DNA from: Bacteroidetes bacterium GWB2_32_14
GTDB taxonomy: Bacteria > Bacteroidota > Bacteroidia > Bacteroidales > UBA12077
Reading direction: 5' to 3'
NCBI GenBank assembly: GCA_001768235.1
Contig: MENK01000028.1
Span: 1 to 64,000 of the forward strand
DNA: 64,000 bases
Shown: positions 1-9,574 of the stretch, piece by piece
How the letters are laid out: every line of letters starts with the position of its first letter
Position numbering within the stretch: the first letter of the stretch is position 1
The notes under the pieces: model-generated
The model's database searches: none
Seen by the model: the letters and a program-made list of their open reading frames with translations, nothing else
Told to the model about the DNA's origin: nothing
Program-made: the position numbers and the translations under genes

Positions 1-27
1 CCATGCTACTAATTTAAAAAAATTTAG

Positions 28-115
28 TTAGCAAAGCTAAAACATACATTACCACCGTCAAAGACGGTGGTTTTTTAGATTCTAATAAAAATGGCACTCG
101 TTTGGAAACGAGCGC
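28..115. repeat. cluster of three short-loop hairpins (REP-like)
   Basis: Three inverted repeats lie close together at the left edge. They are TTAGC-AAA-GCTAA (28-40), ACCACCGTC-AAA-GACGGTGGT followed by six T (51-77), and an imperfect GCaCTCGTTT-GG-AAACGAGcGC (94-115). No coding frame spans them. The middle hairpin followed by T could act as a plus-strand terminator for a gene left of the window. The tight cluster of unlike hairpins looks more like an intergenic REP/BIME-type element. That it belongs to a dispersed family is inference; only one copy is visible here. Confidence 0.5.
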
Positions 116-139
116 CAGTAATATTGATGTAATCCTTTT

Positions 140-970
140 CTATAAATTCTTTTTATTCAACAAATAAGTCGAAATACCTAAAAACACAAGAATATAAATA
201 ACTGCCAATCCTACGTTTAATCCAACACTTAACGGTTCTATTGTTAGCCCCATTTCCTGGAAATCGAGAGCACTGGTTCCCGACGATGTTGTAAATGTTT
301 TTTCCGATGTCATGGTTAAAAACTCAGGCATTGGTGTCAGGTTCGAAATTATTTTTATAGGGAAATATCTTCGGGCATGTGCTTCAAAAATCCACCGGAT
401 GATCGGTTCAATAGGGAAGAAATACAAAATAAACATGATTATCGATAAGGCATTGTTCCTGAACATAATGGTAATAAGCAAACCTAAGCTCATATATCCA
501 AGTGCCTGGATAAAGTAGATTAAAAGTAAATACGATTTACCAAATATAGCTCCCATGCTGTAATCATCGCTGTTTATTAAACCAAAAATCAGGATAGCAA
601 TTAAAACCATAAGAAAAGTATAAACGGCTATCGAGAAAATCAGGATTATTTTCCCCCTGATTAAGTCGTTTCGGCTCAATCCATCAATTACATTTTGTCT
701 GAAAGTACGGAACGAAAATTCATTGCCAACAAGTAATATAACTACAATAGCCAAAAACAGGTTAAACCAGCTTGCCACCCAGGGAAAGAATTCCCAGATA
801 TTTGGAAATTGATACAGTTTTGTAACTGAAAATCCCGGGAAACTAAAATTTACCTGCGAAACAATAAGTACCACTAAAAAGAATAATAAGAAATGAATAA
901 TCATTAAGGTTTTAAATGCCGGGTATGACAAGGCTTTTATCTTTTCAATCTGAAATAATTTGCGTATCAT
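140..970 (-). CDS. ABC-2 type transporter permease
   Basis: Integral membrane subunit of an ABC exporter. It has about six hydrophobic helices (for example LLFFLVVLIVSQV, NLFLAIVVILLVG, IILIFSIAVYTFLMVLIAILIFG and a C-terminal AVIYILVFLGISTYLL), the topology of the ABC-2 permease family. The start was set at the ATG at 970 (MIRKLFQIEK). The longer frame begins with TTG at 1027 and would run 32 bases into the upstream ATPase gene. It lies 25 bases downstream of the ATPase and the two form one unit. The substrate cannot be told from sequence. Related pairs serve in drug or bacteriocin resistance and in lipid or gliding-motility export. Confidence 0.85.
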   Translation of the reverse strand: MIRKLFQIEKIKALSYPAFKTLMIIHFLLFFLVVLIVSQVNFSFPGFSVTKLYQFPNIWEFFPWVASWFNLFLAIVVILLVGNEFSFRTFRQNVIDGLSRNDLIRGKIILIFSIAVYTFLMVLIAILIFGLINSDDYSMGAIFGKSYLLLIYFIQALGYMSLGLLITIMFRNNALSIIMFILYFFPIEPIIRWIFEAHARRYFPIKIISNLTPMPEFLTMTSEKTFTTSSGTSALDFQEMGLTIEPLSVGLNVGLAVIYILVFLGISTYLLNKKNL

Positions 971-995
971 TTTTTCGAATTTTTTAATCTTGTAA

Positions 996-1889
996 TTATT
1001 TAACCAATTCAAGGAATTGTGCTTCAAGGCTTTGTTTCCTGAGCATTATTTTAGATAATACAAATCCCTTTTCGCTACAGAATTTATTTAATTCAACAGG
1101 AGTAAACGGTTTTTTTAAAACAACGGTAATATCATCTTCTATCCTGGAAACACGGGAAACCATTTCGGCAAACTGAAGAAGCGCAAATAACTCATCCTGA
1201 TTTTCTGATTGAACATAAACAATATCTTCTGATGTAAGAAGTTCGCCTACACGTCCATTTGCTATAAGTTCCCCTGATTTTAAAATTGCCACATGCGAGC
1301 AAACTTTTTCTACCTCATCTAAAATATGACTTGCCAGTATTATCGTTTTCCCCTTGCTTGCCTGCGATTGAATAATATTACGAACTTCGGCAAAGCCTTC
1401 AGGGTCAAGCCCGTTTGTTGGCTCATCCAACACCAGCACATCGGGATCGCCAATAAGTACAGATGCTATAGCCATACGTTGTTTCATTCCTAATGATAAA
1501 TTGCCATAATTGGTGTGTTTTCGTTTTAACAGGTTTGCTGTTCCAAGCGCATTGTTAATACTTTCTTCGGAAGCATTTTTTATTTTTGCAGCAATCTGTA
1601 AATTTTCGAACAAGGTAAGGTAAGGATAAAAATTGGGGGTTTCTATCAGTGCTCCTATTCTTTGCCTGGTTTCCTTTTGCAATGGTTTCCCAAACCATTT
1701 AAAATCGCCACCGTTTGCATTAAGAACGCCAAGAATTACAGCAAGAGTCGTGGTTTTTCCGCTACCATTCGGGCCAAGTATTCCATAAACTTCACCTTTG
1801 TTTACTGTAAATGAAATATCCCTGACAGCTTGTAAGCTACCATAGTTCTTGCTTAAATTATTAATTTCCAGTATCTTTTCCACGCTCAT
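996..1889 (-). CDS. ABC transporter ATP-binding protein
   Basis: Cytoplasmic ATPase that drives the permease encoded just downstream. It shows Walker A GPNGSGKTT near residue 40, the Q-loop region, the signature LSLGMKQR, Walker B VLVLDEPTNGLDP and the switch histidine in ASHILDE. The length of 297 residues fits the CcmA/DrrA class, with a C-terminal extension of about 75 residues after the nucleotide-binding domain. The ATG at 1889 is the natural start. The motif set is intact, so it should be active. The transported substrate is unknown. Confidence 0.92.
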   Translation of the reverse strand: MSVEKILEINNLSKNYGSLQAVRDISFTVNKGEVYGILGPNGSGKTTTLAVILGVLNANGGDFKWFGKPLQKETRQRIGALIETPNFYPYLTLFENLQIAAKIKNASEESINNALGTANLLKRKHTNYGNLSLGMKQRMAIASVLIGDPDVLVLDEPTNGLDPEGFAEVRNIIQSQASKGKTIILASHILDEVEKVCSHVAILKSGELIANGRVGELLTSEDIVYVQSENQDELFALLQFAEMVSRVSRIEDDITVVLKKPFTPVELNKFCSEKGFVLSKIMLRKQSLEAQFLELVK

Positions 1890-1913
1890 TTAGTATTTAA
1901 TTATACAAAAACA

Positions 1914-1931
1914 GGATGCATCAATGCATCC
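1914..1931 (-). terminator. hairpin downstream of recQ
   Basis: GGATGCA and TGCATCC form a 7-bp stem with a 4-base loop. On the minus strand the second arm is followed by TGTTTTTG. It lies between the recQ stop and the ABC ATPase start, so it probably ends the recQ transcript. Confidence 0.6.
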
Positions 1932-1974
1932 CATCGAAATTATACAAATTTTGTTATAAATCGATTATTTTTAA

Positions 1975-4170
1975 TTAATTTCCCAGTTCTGAGAAAAACT
2001 TAATACGAACCAGCCTTATTTCTTCTTCTGAATATTGATCTTCGCCAAGCTCTTCAAGTGCTGCATCTATCGATTCTGTCTCGGCTTCTTCCCTGAAATA
2101 CTCGAATATATCTTCCTGTTTATCTTCATCAATCACATTGTTTATATAATAATCGATATTCAACTTGGTTCCTGAATGTACTATTGATTCTATTTCATCG
2201 AGAAGTTCGGACATTTCAATTCCCTTTGCACTGGCAATATCTTCCAGAGACATTTGCCTGTCGATGCTTTGAATGATATATACTTTTAAGCCAGATTTAT
2301 TAACAACCGATTTCACAATCATATCCTGAGGACGAATAATTTCTTTTTCGTCAACATACTTTTTAATCAGTTCGATAAATTCCTTTCCGTATTTCTGTGC
2401 TTTACCAGTACCAACACCAACAATACGTGTCATTTCTTCCTGTGTTATCGGATACTGAATTGCCATATCCTCGAGCGAAGGATCCTGGAATATTACAAAT
2501 GGTGGCAAGTTCAGGTTTTTTGCAACTTTTTTTCTAAGATCCTTGAGTATATTGAACAACTCGGAATCAACAGCCCCGGTTTTCCCGGCTCCAGTTTTTC
2601 CTTCGAAATCGTCATCAGCAGCTTCATAATCATGATCTTTGCTTATCATAAATGTTTCAGGATTATCCATAAAGGCTTTTCCTTTCTGATTTACTTTAAG
2701 CAAACCGTAATTTTCGATGTCTTTATCTACAAAACCTGCAACTAAAGCCTGACGAATAATTGCATTCCAGTATTTGGTATCATGTTCAGAACCTTGTCCG
2801 AAAACTTCAAGTTCGTGATGTTTGTATGATTTTATCGCAGAATTTTTTACTCCGGACAAAACATTCGCTACATGTTCCGATTTGAATTTGTCTTTAACAT
2901 CAATTATTGCCTGCAATGCAAGAACAATATCTTCCATCCCGTCGAACTGTTCTTTTGGATGATTGCAGTTATCGCAATTTTCGCAATTATCTTCTTTATA
3001 CTCTTCGCCAAAATAATGTAAAAGCATCTTGCGCCGACATAGCGAGGACTCGGCATATGCAACAGTTTCCAGCAACAATTGTTTACCTATTTCCTGCTCA
3101 GCCAGTGGTTTGCCTTGCATAAACTTTTCGAGTTTTTGAATATCCTTATAACTATAAAAAGACAAGCAAACACCTTCGCCACCATCTCTTCCGGCACGCC
3201 CGGTTTCCTGGTAATATCCCTCGAGGCTTTTGGGAACATCGTAGTGAATAACAAATCGTACATCTGGTTTATCAATGCCCATACCAAAGGCAATAGTAGC
3301 AACAATAACATCAATATCTTCCATAAGGAATTTATCCTGGTTAAGGCTTCGGGTAGCTGCATCCATTCCTGCATGGTAAGCAAGTGCCTTAATACCATTT
3401 ACCTGTAATGCTTCTGCAACTTCTTCAACCTTCTTGCGACTTAAACAATAGATTATTCCTGATTTACCCGGGTTATTTTTAATGAATTTTATTATCTCTT
3501 TTGTGGCATCAACTTTGGGCCTTACTTCGTAGTACAGATTTTCACGATTGAATGACGACTTAAACACGTTGGCATCCATCATTTCCAGGTTCTTCTGGAT
3601 ATCACTTTGTACTTTAGGTGTTGCTGTTGCTGTAAGAGCCAAAATTGGAGCTTTGCCAATTTTATTAACAATAGGCCTTATTCTGCGGTACTCCGGCCTG
3701 AAATCGTGACCCCATTCCGAAATACAGTGTGCTTCATCAACAGCATAGAATGAGATTTTTATGTTTTTTAAAAAATCAATATTTTCTTCTTTTGTTAATG
3801 ATTCAGGTGCTACATATAACAATTTGGTTTTGCCTTTAATAACATCCTGCTTAACCATCTGCATTTGTGTTTTAGTTAACGATGAGTTTAAAAAATGTGC
3901 TACTCCATCTTCGGTACTGAATCCACGCATAGCATCAACCTGGTTTTTCATTAAAGCAATTAGAGGAGAAATAACTATTGCCGTGCCTTCCATAATTAAC
4001 GATGGTAACTGGTAACATAACGATTTCCCGCCCCCGGTAGGCATTAATACAAACGAATCGTTACCATCAAGCACATTGCGGATAACCACCTCCTGATTAC
4101 CTTTAAAAGAATCAAATCCAAAATATTTTTTTAAATATTCTTTTAAAGAAATATCTGCTCCTACACTCAT
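1975..4170 (-). CDS. recQ: ATP-dependent DNA helicase RecQ
   Basis: 3'-5' DNA helicase of the RecF recombination and replication-restart pathway. Order of parts: helicase motif I (MPTGGGKSLCYQLP, about residue 45), the DEAH box in VDEAHCISEWGHDFRP, motif VI TGRAGRDG, then the zinc-binding CRRKMLLHYFG and CENCDNC region. A winged helix and an HRDC domain (about residues 520-600) follow. After HRDC comes an extra acidic helical tail of about 100 residues, often seen in Bacteroidota RecQ. The ATG at 4170 (MSVGAD) is preferred over an in-frame TTG three codons upstream. The 731 residues are longer than E. coli RecQ (about 610), mainly because of that tail. It is divergent from kdsD. Confidence 0.96.
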   Translation of the reverse strand: MSVGADISLKEYLKKYFGFDSFKGNQEVVIRNVLDGNDSFVLMPTGGGKSLCYQLPSLIMEGTAIVISPLIALMKNQVDAMRGFSTEDGVAHFLNSSLTKTQMQMVKQDVIKGKTKLLYVAPESLTKEENIDFLKNIKISFYAVDEAHCISEWGHDFRPEYRRIRPIVNKIGKAPILALTATATPKVQSDIQKNLEMMDANVFKSSFNRENLYYEVRPKVDATKEIIKFIKNNPGKSGIIYCLSRKKVEEVAEALQVNGIKALAYHAGMDAATRSLNQDKFLMEDIDVIVATIAFGMGIDKPDVRFVIHYDVPKSLEGYYQETGRAGRDGGEGVCLSFYSYKDIQKLEKFMQGKPLAEQEIGKQLLLETVAYAESSLCRRKMLLHYFGEEYKEDNCENCDNCNHPKEQFDGMEDIVLALQAIIDVKDKFKSEHVANVLSGVKNSAIKSYKHHELEVFGQGSEHDTKYWNAIIRQALVAGFVDKDIENYGLLKVNQKGKAFMDNPETFMISKDHDYEAADDDFEGKTGAGKTGAVDSELFNILKDLRKKVAKNLNLPPFVIFQDPSLEDMAIQYPITQEEMTRIVGVGTGKAQKYGKEFIELIKKYVDEKEIIRPQDMIVKSVVNKSGLKVYIIQSIDRQMSLEDIASAKGIEMSELLDEIESIVHSGTKLNIDYYINNVIDEDKQEDIFEYFREEAETESIDAALEELGEDQYSEEEIRLVRIKFFSELGN

Positions 4171-4408
4171 ATCAATCAATAAAATAAAAAATAACTGTTA
4201 ACAAAAATAATATCTTAAAAAAAGTAAAGTTTTTTGATTTGTACAAATAATTTAATGCCTATTTCTAAAATTATGTATTACTGTACACGATATTCCAAAA
4301 TTAAATACATTTGTACATAAATTTACGACAATTTTTTAAAAATGATTTAAATAATCTGTCTAAATTACTGAAAATTGAAAAAACACATTCAAATACAGAT
4401 ATAAATAT

Positions 4409-5365
4409 ATGGATATTAAGAAATTAGCCAAAGACACTATATTACAGGAAGCCGAATCAATTAAAAAGCTTGCAAATTATATTGATGATGATTTTGAAAA
4501 TGTTGTAAAGCTCATATATAAAAGTAAAGGAAGGGTTATAGTAACCGGTATCGGTAAAAGTGCAAATATTGCAAATAAAATTGTTGCAACACTAAACTCT
4601 ACAGGTACTCCTGCAATTTTTATGCATGCAGCTGATGCTATACATGGTGATTTGGGAATTATTCAGGACGATGATGTCGTTATTTGTATTTCAAAAAGCG
4701 GGAATACTCCTGAAATAAAGGTACTTGTACCTCTTATAAAAAACAAGGGAAATAAACTTGTTGGAATGGTTTCGAGTACCGATTCATTCTTAGGTAAAAA
4801 TTCGGATTATGTACTAAAATCTACTGTCGATAAGGAAGCTTGCCCGAATAATCTTGCACCAACATCGAGTACTACAGCCCAATTGGTTATTGGTGATGCT
4901 TTAGCTGTATGCTTGTTAGAATACAGAGGATTTTCGAGCGAAGACTTTGCCAAATTCCACCCGGGTGGTGCATTAGGTAAAAAATTATATATGAGAGTAA
5001 GCGACCTTTACAAAAACAACGAATCTCCAAAAGTTACAATCTCTGAAAATGTAAAAAAAGTTATTATTGAAATCAGTTCGAAAAGACTTGGTGCTACAGC
5101 TGTATTAGACGATTCAGAAACTCTTCTTGGAATAATTACCGATGGAGATATTCGCAGAATGCTTCAGAAAAACGATTCCTTCGAACATCTGACAGCGAAA
5201 GATATTATGTCGAAAAATCCAAAAACTATTGATAAGGATGAGCTTGCCATAAATGCATTTCAGCTTATGGAAAACAACAATATTACTCAACTGATCGTTA
5301 CCAGTAAAAATAAATATCTTGGAATGGTTCATATTCATGATATTTTAAAAGAAGGCATAGTTTAA
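4409..5365 (+). CDS. kdsD: arabinose-5-phosphate isomerase (SIS plus two CBS)
   Basis: Converts D-ribulose 5-phosphate to D-arabinose 5-phosphate, the first committed step towards Kdo for lipopolysaccharide. The N-terminal SIS domain (about residues 30-190) carries VTGIGKSANIANKI and the HAADAIHGDLG segment. Two CBS domains follow (about 200-318), the usual KdsD architecture, and the 318 residues match the family length. tatC begins 9 bases after its stop codon, so the two are probably co-transcribed. Its place among envelope genes (tatC, the DUF5686 protein, lptB) supports the assignment. A capsule-specific paralogue (KpsF/GutQ type) cannot be excluded. Confidence 0.93.
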   Translation: MDIKKLAKDTILQEAESIKKLANYIDDDFENVVKLIYKSKGRVIVTGIGKSANIANKIVATLNSTGTPAIFMHAADAIHGDLGIIQDDDVVICISKSGNTPEIKVLVPLIKNKGNKLVGMVSSTDSFLGKNSDYVLKSTVDKEACPNNLAPTSSTTAQLVIGDALAVCLLEYRGFSSEDFAKFHPGGALGKKLYMRVSDLYKNNESPKVTISENVKKVIIEISSKRLGATAVLDDSETLLGIITDGDIRRMLQKNDSFEHLTAKDIMSKNPKTIDKDELAINAFQLMENNNITQLIVTSKNKYLGMVHIHDILKEGIV

Positions 5366-5374
5366 TTACTCCTA

Positions 5375-6172
5375 ATGACAGACAAAAAACAAGATATGAC
5401 CTTCCTGGAACACCTGGAAGAATTGAGATGGCATTTAATTCGTGCTTTTATATCAATTGTCCTGTTTGCAACCCTGGCATTTGTTTATAAAGATATTATT
5501 TTCGATAAAATTATTTTAGCTCCCAAGAACAGTAACTTCATTACTTATCACTGGTTTTGCAATTTAAGCAACTGGTTAAATGTCCCTGCTTTGTGTTTAA
5601 ACATTGAACCTTTGCAGATAATAAATATAAAACTTACCGGACAATTTACTTCGCATATTAATATTTCCATAGTGGCCGGATTAATCCTTGCCTTTCCTTA
5701 TGTTTTTTGGGAAATCTGGCGATTTATAAAACCCGCTTTTTACGAAAATGAGATGAAACATGCTCGTGGTGCTGTTCTTGTAAGTTCTTTACTCTTCTTA
5801 ACCGGAACACTTTTTGGTTATTTTATAATTGTTCCTTTATCTGTTCAGTTTTTAGGTTCATATAATATCAGCGATCAGGTTTTAAACCAGATTAATTTAA
5901 ACTCGTATATCGGAACTCTGACTTCAATTGTAATGGCAAGTGCAATTACTTTTGAACTACCTGTGGTAATCTTTTTTTTAAGCAAAGCCGGACTGGTAAG
6001 TTCTTCTTTCCTGAAAAGATATCGGAAACATGCTATTGTACTTATTCTTATTGTTGCTGCAATTATTACTCCTCCCGATGTTTTTAGCCAGATTTTAGTC
6101 TCCCTTCCGTTATATGCGCTATATGAAGTAGGAATAATTATTTCGAAAAAAATTGAAAAATCTGCTCGTTGA
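5375..6172 (+). CDS. tatC: Sec-independent protein translocase TatC
   Basis: Core receptor of the twin-arginine translocase in the inner membrane. The N-terminal MTFLEHLEELRWHLIRA motif is diagnostic. Six transmembrane helices follow, with the FxxWxFxxP segment seen as FWEIWRFIKPAFYENE. Between helices 1 and 2 there is an enlarged periplasmic loop of about 50 residues, of the sort found in Bacteroidota TatC. It sits 9 bases after kdsD. No tatA or tatB is visible in the window. Confidence 0.95.
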   Translation: MTDKKQDMTFLEHLEELRWHLIRAFISIVLFATLAFVYKDIIFDKIILAPKNSNFITYHWFCNLSNWLNVPALCLNIEPLQIINIKLTGQFTSHINISIVAGLILAFPYVFWEIWRFIKPAFYENEMKHARGAVLVSSLLFLTGTLFGYFIIVPLSVQFLGSYNISDQVLNQINLNSYIGTLTSIVMASAITFELPVVIFFLSKAGLVSSSFLKRYRKHAIVLILIVAAIITPPDVFSQILVSLPLYALYEVGIIISKKIEKSAR

Positions 6173-6217
6173 TTACAAAATTCAAACTAATTTTAATAAC
6201 CTAAATAAGAAGAAATA

Positions 6218-8683
6218 ATGAACCCCAATTTTTTATATAAAATCATAATTTTCTTCTTGTTGATTATCAATTCATTTGTTTCGCACGCACAAGTAACTAA
6301 AATCAGGGGAAAAGTAATTGATTCGGGAACCAAAGAAAATCTTCCATTTGTAAATATTTCATTTAAAAACAGCTCCATTGGAACAATTACAAATACCGAT
6401 GGCGAATTTTTTATTGAAACCCGTACCCCTACCGATTCAATTTTTATTTCATACGTTGGGTATTACTCACAAACTTTTGCTATTCAAAAGAATAAGTACC
6501 AGGAGTTTCAGATTTCCCTTTCACAAAAAATAACGGAGCTTGATGAAATAGTTATACTCCCCACAGAAAATCCTGCTCATATAATATTGAGAAAAATTAT
6601 TGCAAATAAACATATTCATAATCCTAAAAAATTAGATTCCTACTCCTACGAGCTTTATAATAAAGTTGAAATTGATATCAATAACGTTGATGATGAATTT
6701 AAAAGAAGTCGGTTATTCCGTGAATTTCAGTTTATTTTTGAGTATGTAGATACGAATGCCATTACAGGTAAATCATATCTTCCTGTTTTTATTACAGAAT
6801 CATTTTCAAATTATTATTTCAATCGCCTGCCTCGCGTTGAGCGTGAAATTATTACAGCAACAAAAATTTCGGGTGTGGAAAACGAAAGTTTATCACAATT
6901 CACGGGTAAAATGTACCAGAAAATAAATATTTACGAAAACTTCGAAACGGTTTTTGAACCCGGCTTTGTTAGTCCTATTGCCGACTTTGGTTTGCTTTAT
7001 TACAAATATTACCTTATTGATAGTGCTTATATCGATAACCAGTGGTGTTATCAAATATCATTTATTCCTAAACGAATGCAGGAAAGAACTTTCAGGGGTG
7101 ATTTCTGGGTTCATGATACCACATTTGCTATTAAGAAAATCCAGATGAGAATGGCTAAAGATGTAAATATCAATTACATTAACGATTTTGTTGCCGAATA
7201 CGAGTACGAACAACTGGATGACAGTATTTGGTTTTTAAAACAGGAAAAACTATTCTTTGATTTTAATATCACGAATAAAACTACGGGATTTTTTGGCACC
7301 AAAACAACAAATTACATGAATATCGTTTACAACAGAGAACTTCCGCCCGAGATTCTTAAAATAAACGATAATGTTATTGTGAATGAAAACGCATTAATAA
7401 AAGACAACTCTTTTTGGGAAAAAACAAGACCAGTACCTTTAACTCCCAAAGAAACAGATATTTATGCCATGGTCGATTCTATTCAACAGGTTCCAATCTA
7501 CAAAACCTACGAAAAGATCGTGGGAATGCTTGCAATGTATCATTACGAAATTGGATTATTTGAACTTGGCCCATACTATAAAACATTCAGCTTTAACGAG
7601 ATTGAAGGTAACCGCTTTCGGTTAAGCGCGCGTACAAGCAATAATTTCAGCACTGACCTTATGATTAGTGGATTTGTAGCTTATGGGGAGAAAGATAACC
7701 GGGTTAAGTACGGAGGAGGTATTTTATACATATTCAATAAAAATCCACGTGTAGCTTTTGGTATTGACTATAAAAATGATATGCAACAATTGGGGCAAAG
7801 CCCTTTTGCACTTACCGAAGATAACTTTTTCACTTCCATACTTCGCCGAAATCCAAACTATAAAATATCTCTAGTAAACGATCTGAATACTTATTTCGAA
7901 AAAGAATGGTTCCAGGGATTTTCCAATACAATTACTTTTAACCATAAACGTATTGAAGCTTCTGATTACATCTCTTTTCAGAAAAAAGCCGGAAATGATA
8001 CTCTCTTTTTCGATAATATAAATACTTCTGAACTCACCTTAAATATTCGTCTGGCAAAAAATGAAAAATACCTGAGAGGCGAATTTGAAAGATTTAACCT
8101 GGGAACAGATAAACCTGTTTTGAATATTTTTTTTACTGCCGGGTTAAAAAATGTTTTCCAAAGCCAGTATGAGTATTATAAAATAAGTGCCAACTTATCA
8201 CATAAAGTACCATTGGCTCCATTGGGTTATTTCAAATATATTGTTGATGCCGGGCAGGTTTTTGGGAGTGTTCCGTATCCATTATTAAAACTACACGAGG
8301 GGAACGAAACTTATGCATTCGACAGGTATGCCTTTAACATGATGAATTATTACGAGTTTGCCAGCGACAGGTACATCAGCATTTATGCCGAACATCATTT
8401 CCAGGGATTCTTCTTAAATAAAATTCCATTATTACGAAAACTCGAACTCCGGGAAGTAATATCAGGAAAATGGCTGTATGGCGAATTAAGCGATAAACAT
8501 CAAAATGTAATGTTGTATCCCGAAGGATTATACGAACTTAATAAACCTTATTACGAGGCCAGTGTTGGTATTGAAAATATTTTAAAAATATTTCGAATTG
8601 ATGCCATGTGGCGTTTAAGTTATCTCGACCATGAAAATGTTCAGAAGTTTGGGCTAAGAGCTGCAATTCAAATAGTTTTCTAG
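6218..8683 (+). CDS. DUF5686 family protein with carboxypeptidase-like N-terminal domain
   Basis: Predicted exported outer-membrane protein. A signal peptide (residues 1-24, ending SHAQ) precedes a carboxypeptidase-D regulatory-like beta-sandwich (about 28-110; IRGKVIDSGTKENLPFVNISF). The long remainder matches the Bacteroidota DUF5686 layout, with many aromatic, alternating beta strands and a C-terminal strand ending in IQIVF, as expected for a beta-barrel. The 821 residues are a normal length. The function is not established. The carboxypeptidase-like domain recalls SusC and TonB-dependent receptors, but no plug domain is seen. It follows tatC after 45 bases, and lptB is the next gene. Confidence 0.85.
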   Translation: MNPNFLYKIIIFFLLIINSFVSHAQVTKIRGKVIDSGTKENLPFVNISFKNSSIGTITNTDGEFFIETRTPTDSIFISYVGYYSQTFAIQKNKYQEFQISLSQKITELDEIVILPTENPAHIILRKIIANKHIHNPKKLDSYSYELYNKVEIDINNVDDEFKRSRLFREFQFIFEYVDTNAITGKSYLPVFITESFSNYYFNRLPRVEREIITATKISGVENESLSQFTGKMYQKINIYENFETVFEPGFVSPIADFGLLYYKYYLIDSAYIDNQWCYQISFIPKRMQERTFRGDFWVHDTTFAIKKIQMRMAKDVNINYINDFVAEYEYEQLDDSIWFLKQEKLFFDFNITNKTTGFFGTKTTNYMNIVYNRELPPEILKINDNVIVNENALIKDNSFWEKTRPVPLTPKETDIYAMVDSIQQVPIYKTYEKIVGMLAMYHYEIGLFELGPYYKTFSFNEIEGNRFRLSARTSNNFSTDLMISGFVAYGEKDNRVKYGGGILYIFNKNPRVAFGIDYKNDMQQLGQSPFALTEDNFFTSILRRNPNYKISLVNDLNTYFEKEWFQGFSNTITFNHKRIEASDYISFQKKAGNDTLFFDNINTSELTLNIRLAKNEKYLRGEFERFNLGTDKPVLNIFFTAGLKNVFQSQYEYYKISANLSHKVPLAPLGYFKYIVDAGQVFGSVPYPLLKLHEGNETYAFDRYAFNMMNYYEFASDRYISIYAEHHFQGFFLNKIPLLRKLELREVISGKWLYGELSDKHQNVMLYPEGLYELNKPYYEASVGIENILKIFRIDAMWRLSYLDHENVQKFGLRAAIQIVF

Positions 8684-8783
8684 CTGTTTCGAATTAACGT
8701 TCCGCCCTGAATATCATATATCAGAAGGAATAAAATTGATTTTACCCATTGTTATTGATGTTTTAAGTTGGTATAACTTTTGA

Positions 8784-8818
8784 TTTGGAATTTATGCCCG
8801 AAAAATAATTACATTTGC
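8784..8818 (+). promoter_or_regulatory. Bacteroidota-type promoter before lptB
   Basis: TTTG at 8784-8787, a 22-base spacer and TACATTTGC at 8810-8818 match the phylum's -33/-7 pattern (TTTG, TAnnTTTG). It ends 15 bases before the lptB ATG. Confidence 0.6.
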
Positions 8819-8833
8819 AAAAATTGAGCAAAA

Positions 8834-9574
8834 ATGAATCAGGAACATAAAATAAAACTTCGTGCTGAAGATTTATACAAAAAATATAGATCGAGAACAG
8901 TTGTAAAAGGAGTTTCTGTTGAAGTAAAACAAGGCGAAATAGTTGGTTTACTTGGCCCCAATGGAGCAGGTAAAACAACTACTTTCTATATGATTGTTGG
9001 ATTAGTTACTCCTCTTTCCGGAAAAATATTTCTTGATGATAATGAAATTACTAAAGATCCCGTTTATAAACGAGCGCAAAAAGGAATTGGATATCTTGCT
9101 CAAGAGTCTTCTGTTTTTCGAAAACTAAGTGTTGAAGATAATATTAAAGCCGTTTTAGAAATGTCTGATATTTCGAAAGAAGAACAACACGACAGGCTGG
9201 AAACACTTCTGAATGAATTTGGATTAGTAAAAATCAGGAAAAGTTTAGGCATTCAACTATCTGGCGGTGAACGACGCAGAACTGAAATTGCCCGTGCTTT
9301 AGCTATAAAACCAAAATTTATTTTACTCGACGAACCATTTGCCGGAGTTGACCCAATTGCTGTTGAAGATATTCAGGAAATAGTTTCCCATTTAAAAGAT
9401 AAAAATATAGGCATTCTAATCACCGACCATAATGTTCACGAAACATTATCGATAACCGACAGAGCCTATTTACTCTTTGAAGGAAGCATTCTTAAAGCAG
9501 GTACATCAAAAGAACTTACCGACGATGAACAAGTTCGGAGAGTTTACCTGGGAAAAAATTTCGAGCTCAGGTAA
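8834..9574 (+). CDS. lptB: LPS export ABC transporter ATP-binding protein LptB
   Basis: ATPase of the Lpt system, which extracts lipopolysaccharide from the inner membrane and sends it to the outer leaflet. It has Walker [10 protein letters not shown], signature LSGGERRR, Walker [14 protein letters not shown] and the switch histidine in [23 protein letters not shown] followed by [13 protein letters not shown] is typical of LptB rather than amino-acid transporter ATPases. The 246 residues match the family. The permease partners LptF and LptG are not nearby, as is common in Bacteroidota. The gene has its own promoter. Confidence 0.94.
   Translation: MNQEHKIKLRAEDLYKKYRSRTVVKGVSVEVKQGEIVGLLGPNGAGKTTTFYMIVGLVTPLSGKIFLDDNEITKDPVYKRAQKGIGYLAQESSVFRKLSVEDNIKAVLEMSDISKEEQHDRLETLLNEFGLVKIRKSLGIQLSGGERRRTEIARALAIKPKFILLDEPFAGVDPIAVEDIQEIVSHLKDKNIGILITDHNVHETLSITDRAYLLFEGSILKAGTSKELTDDEQVRRVYLGKNFELR

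Noticed and set aside
3087-3398. Minus-strand frame within recQ
   Set aside because: It is a shadow of recQ in another frame with no family features.
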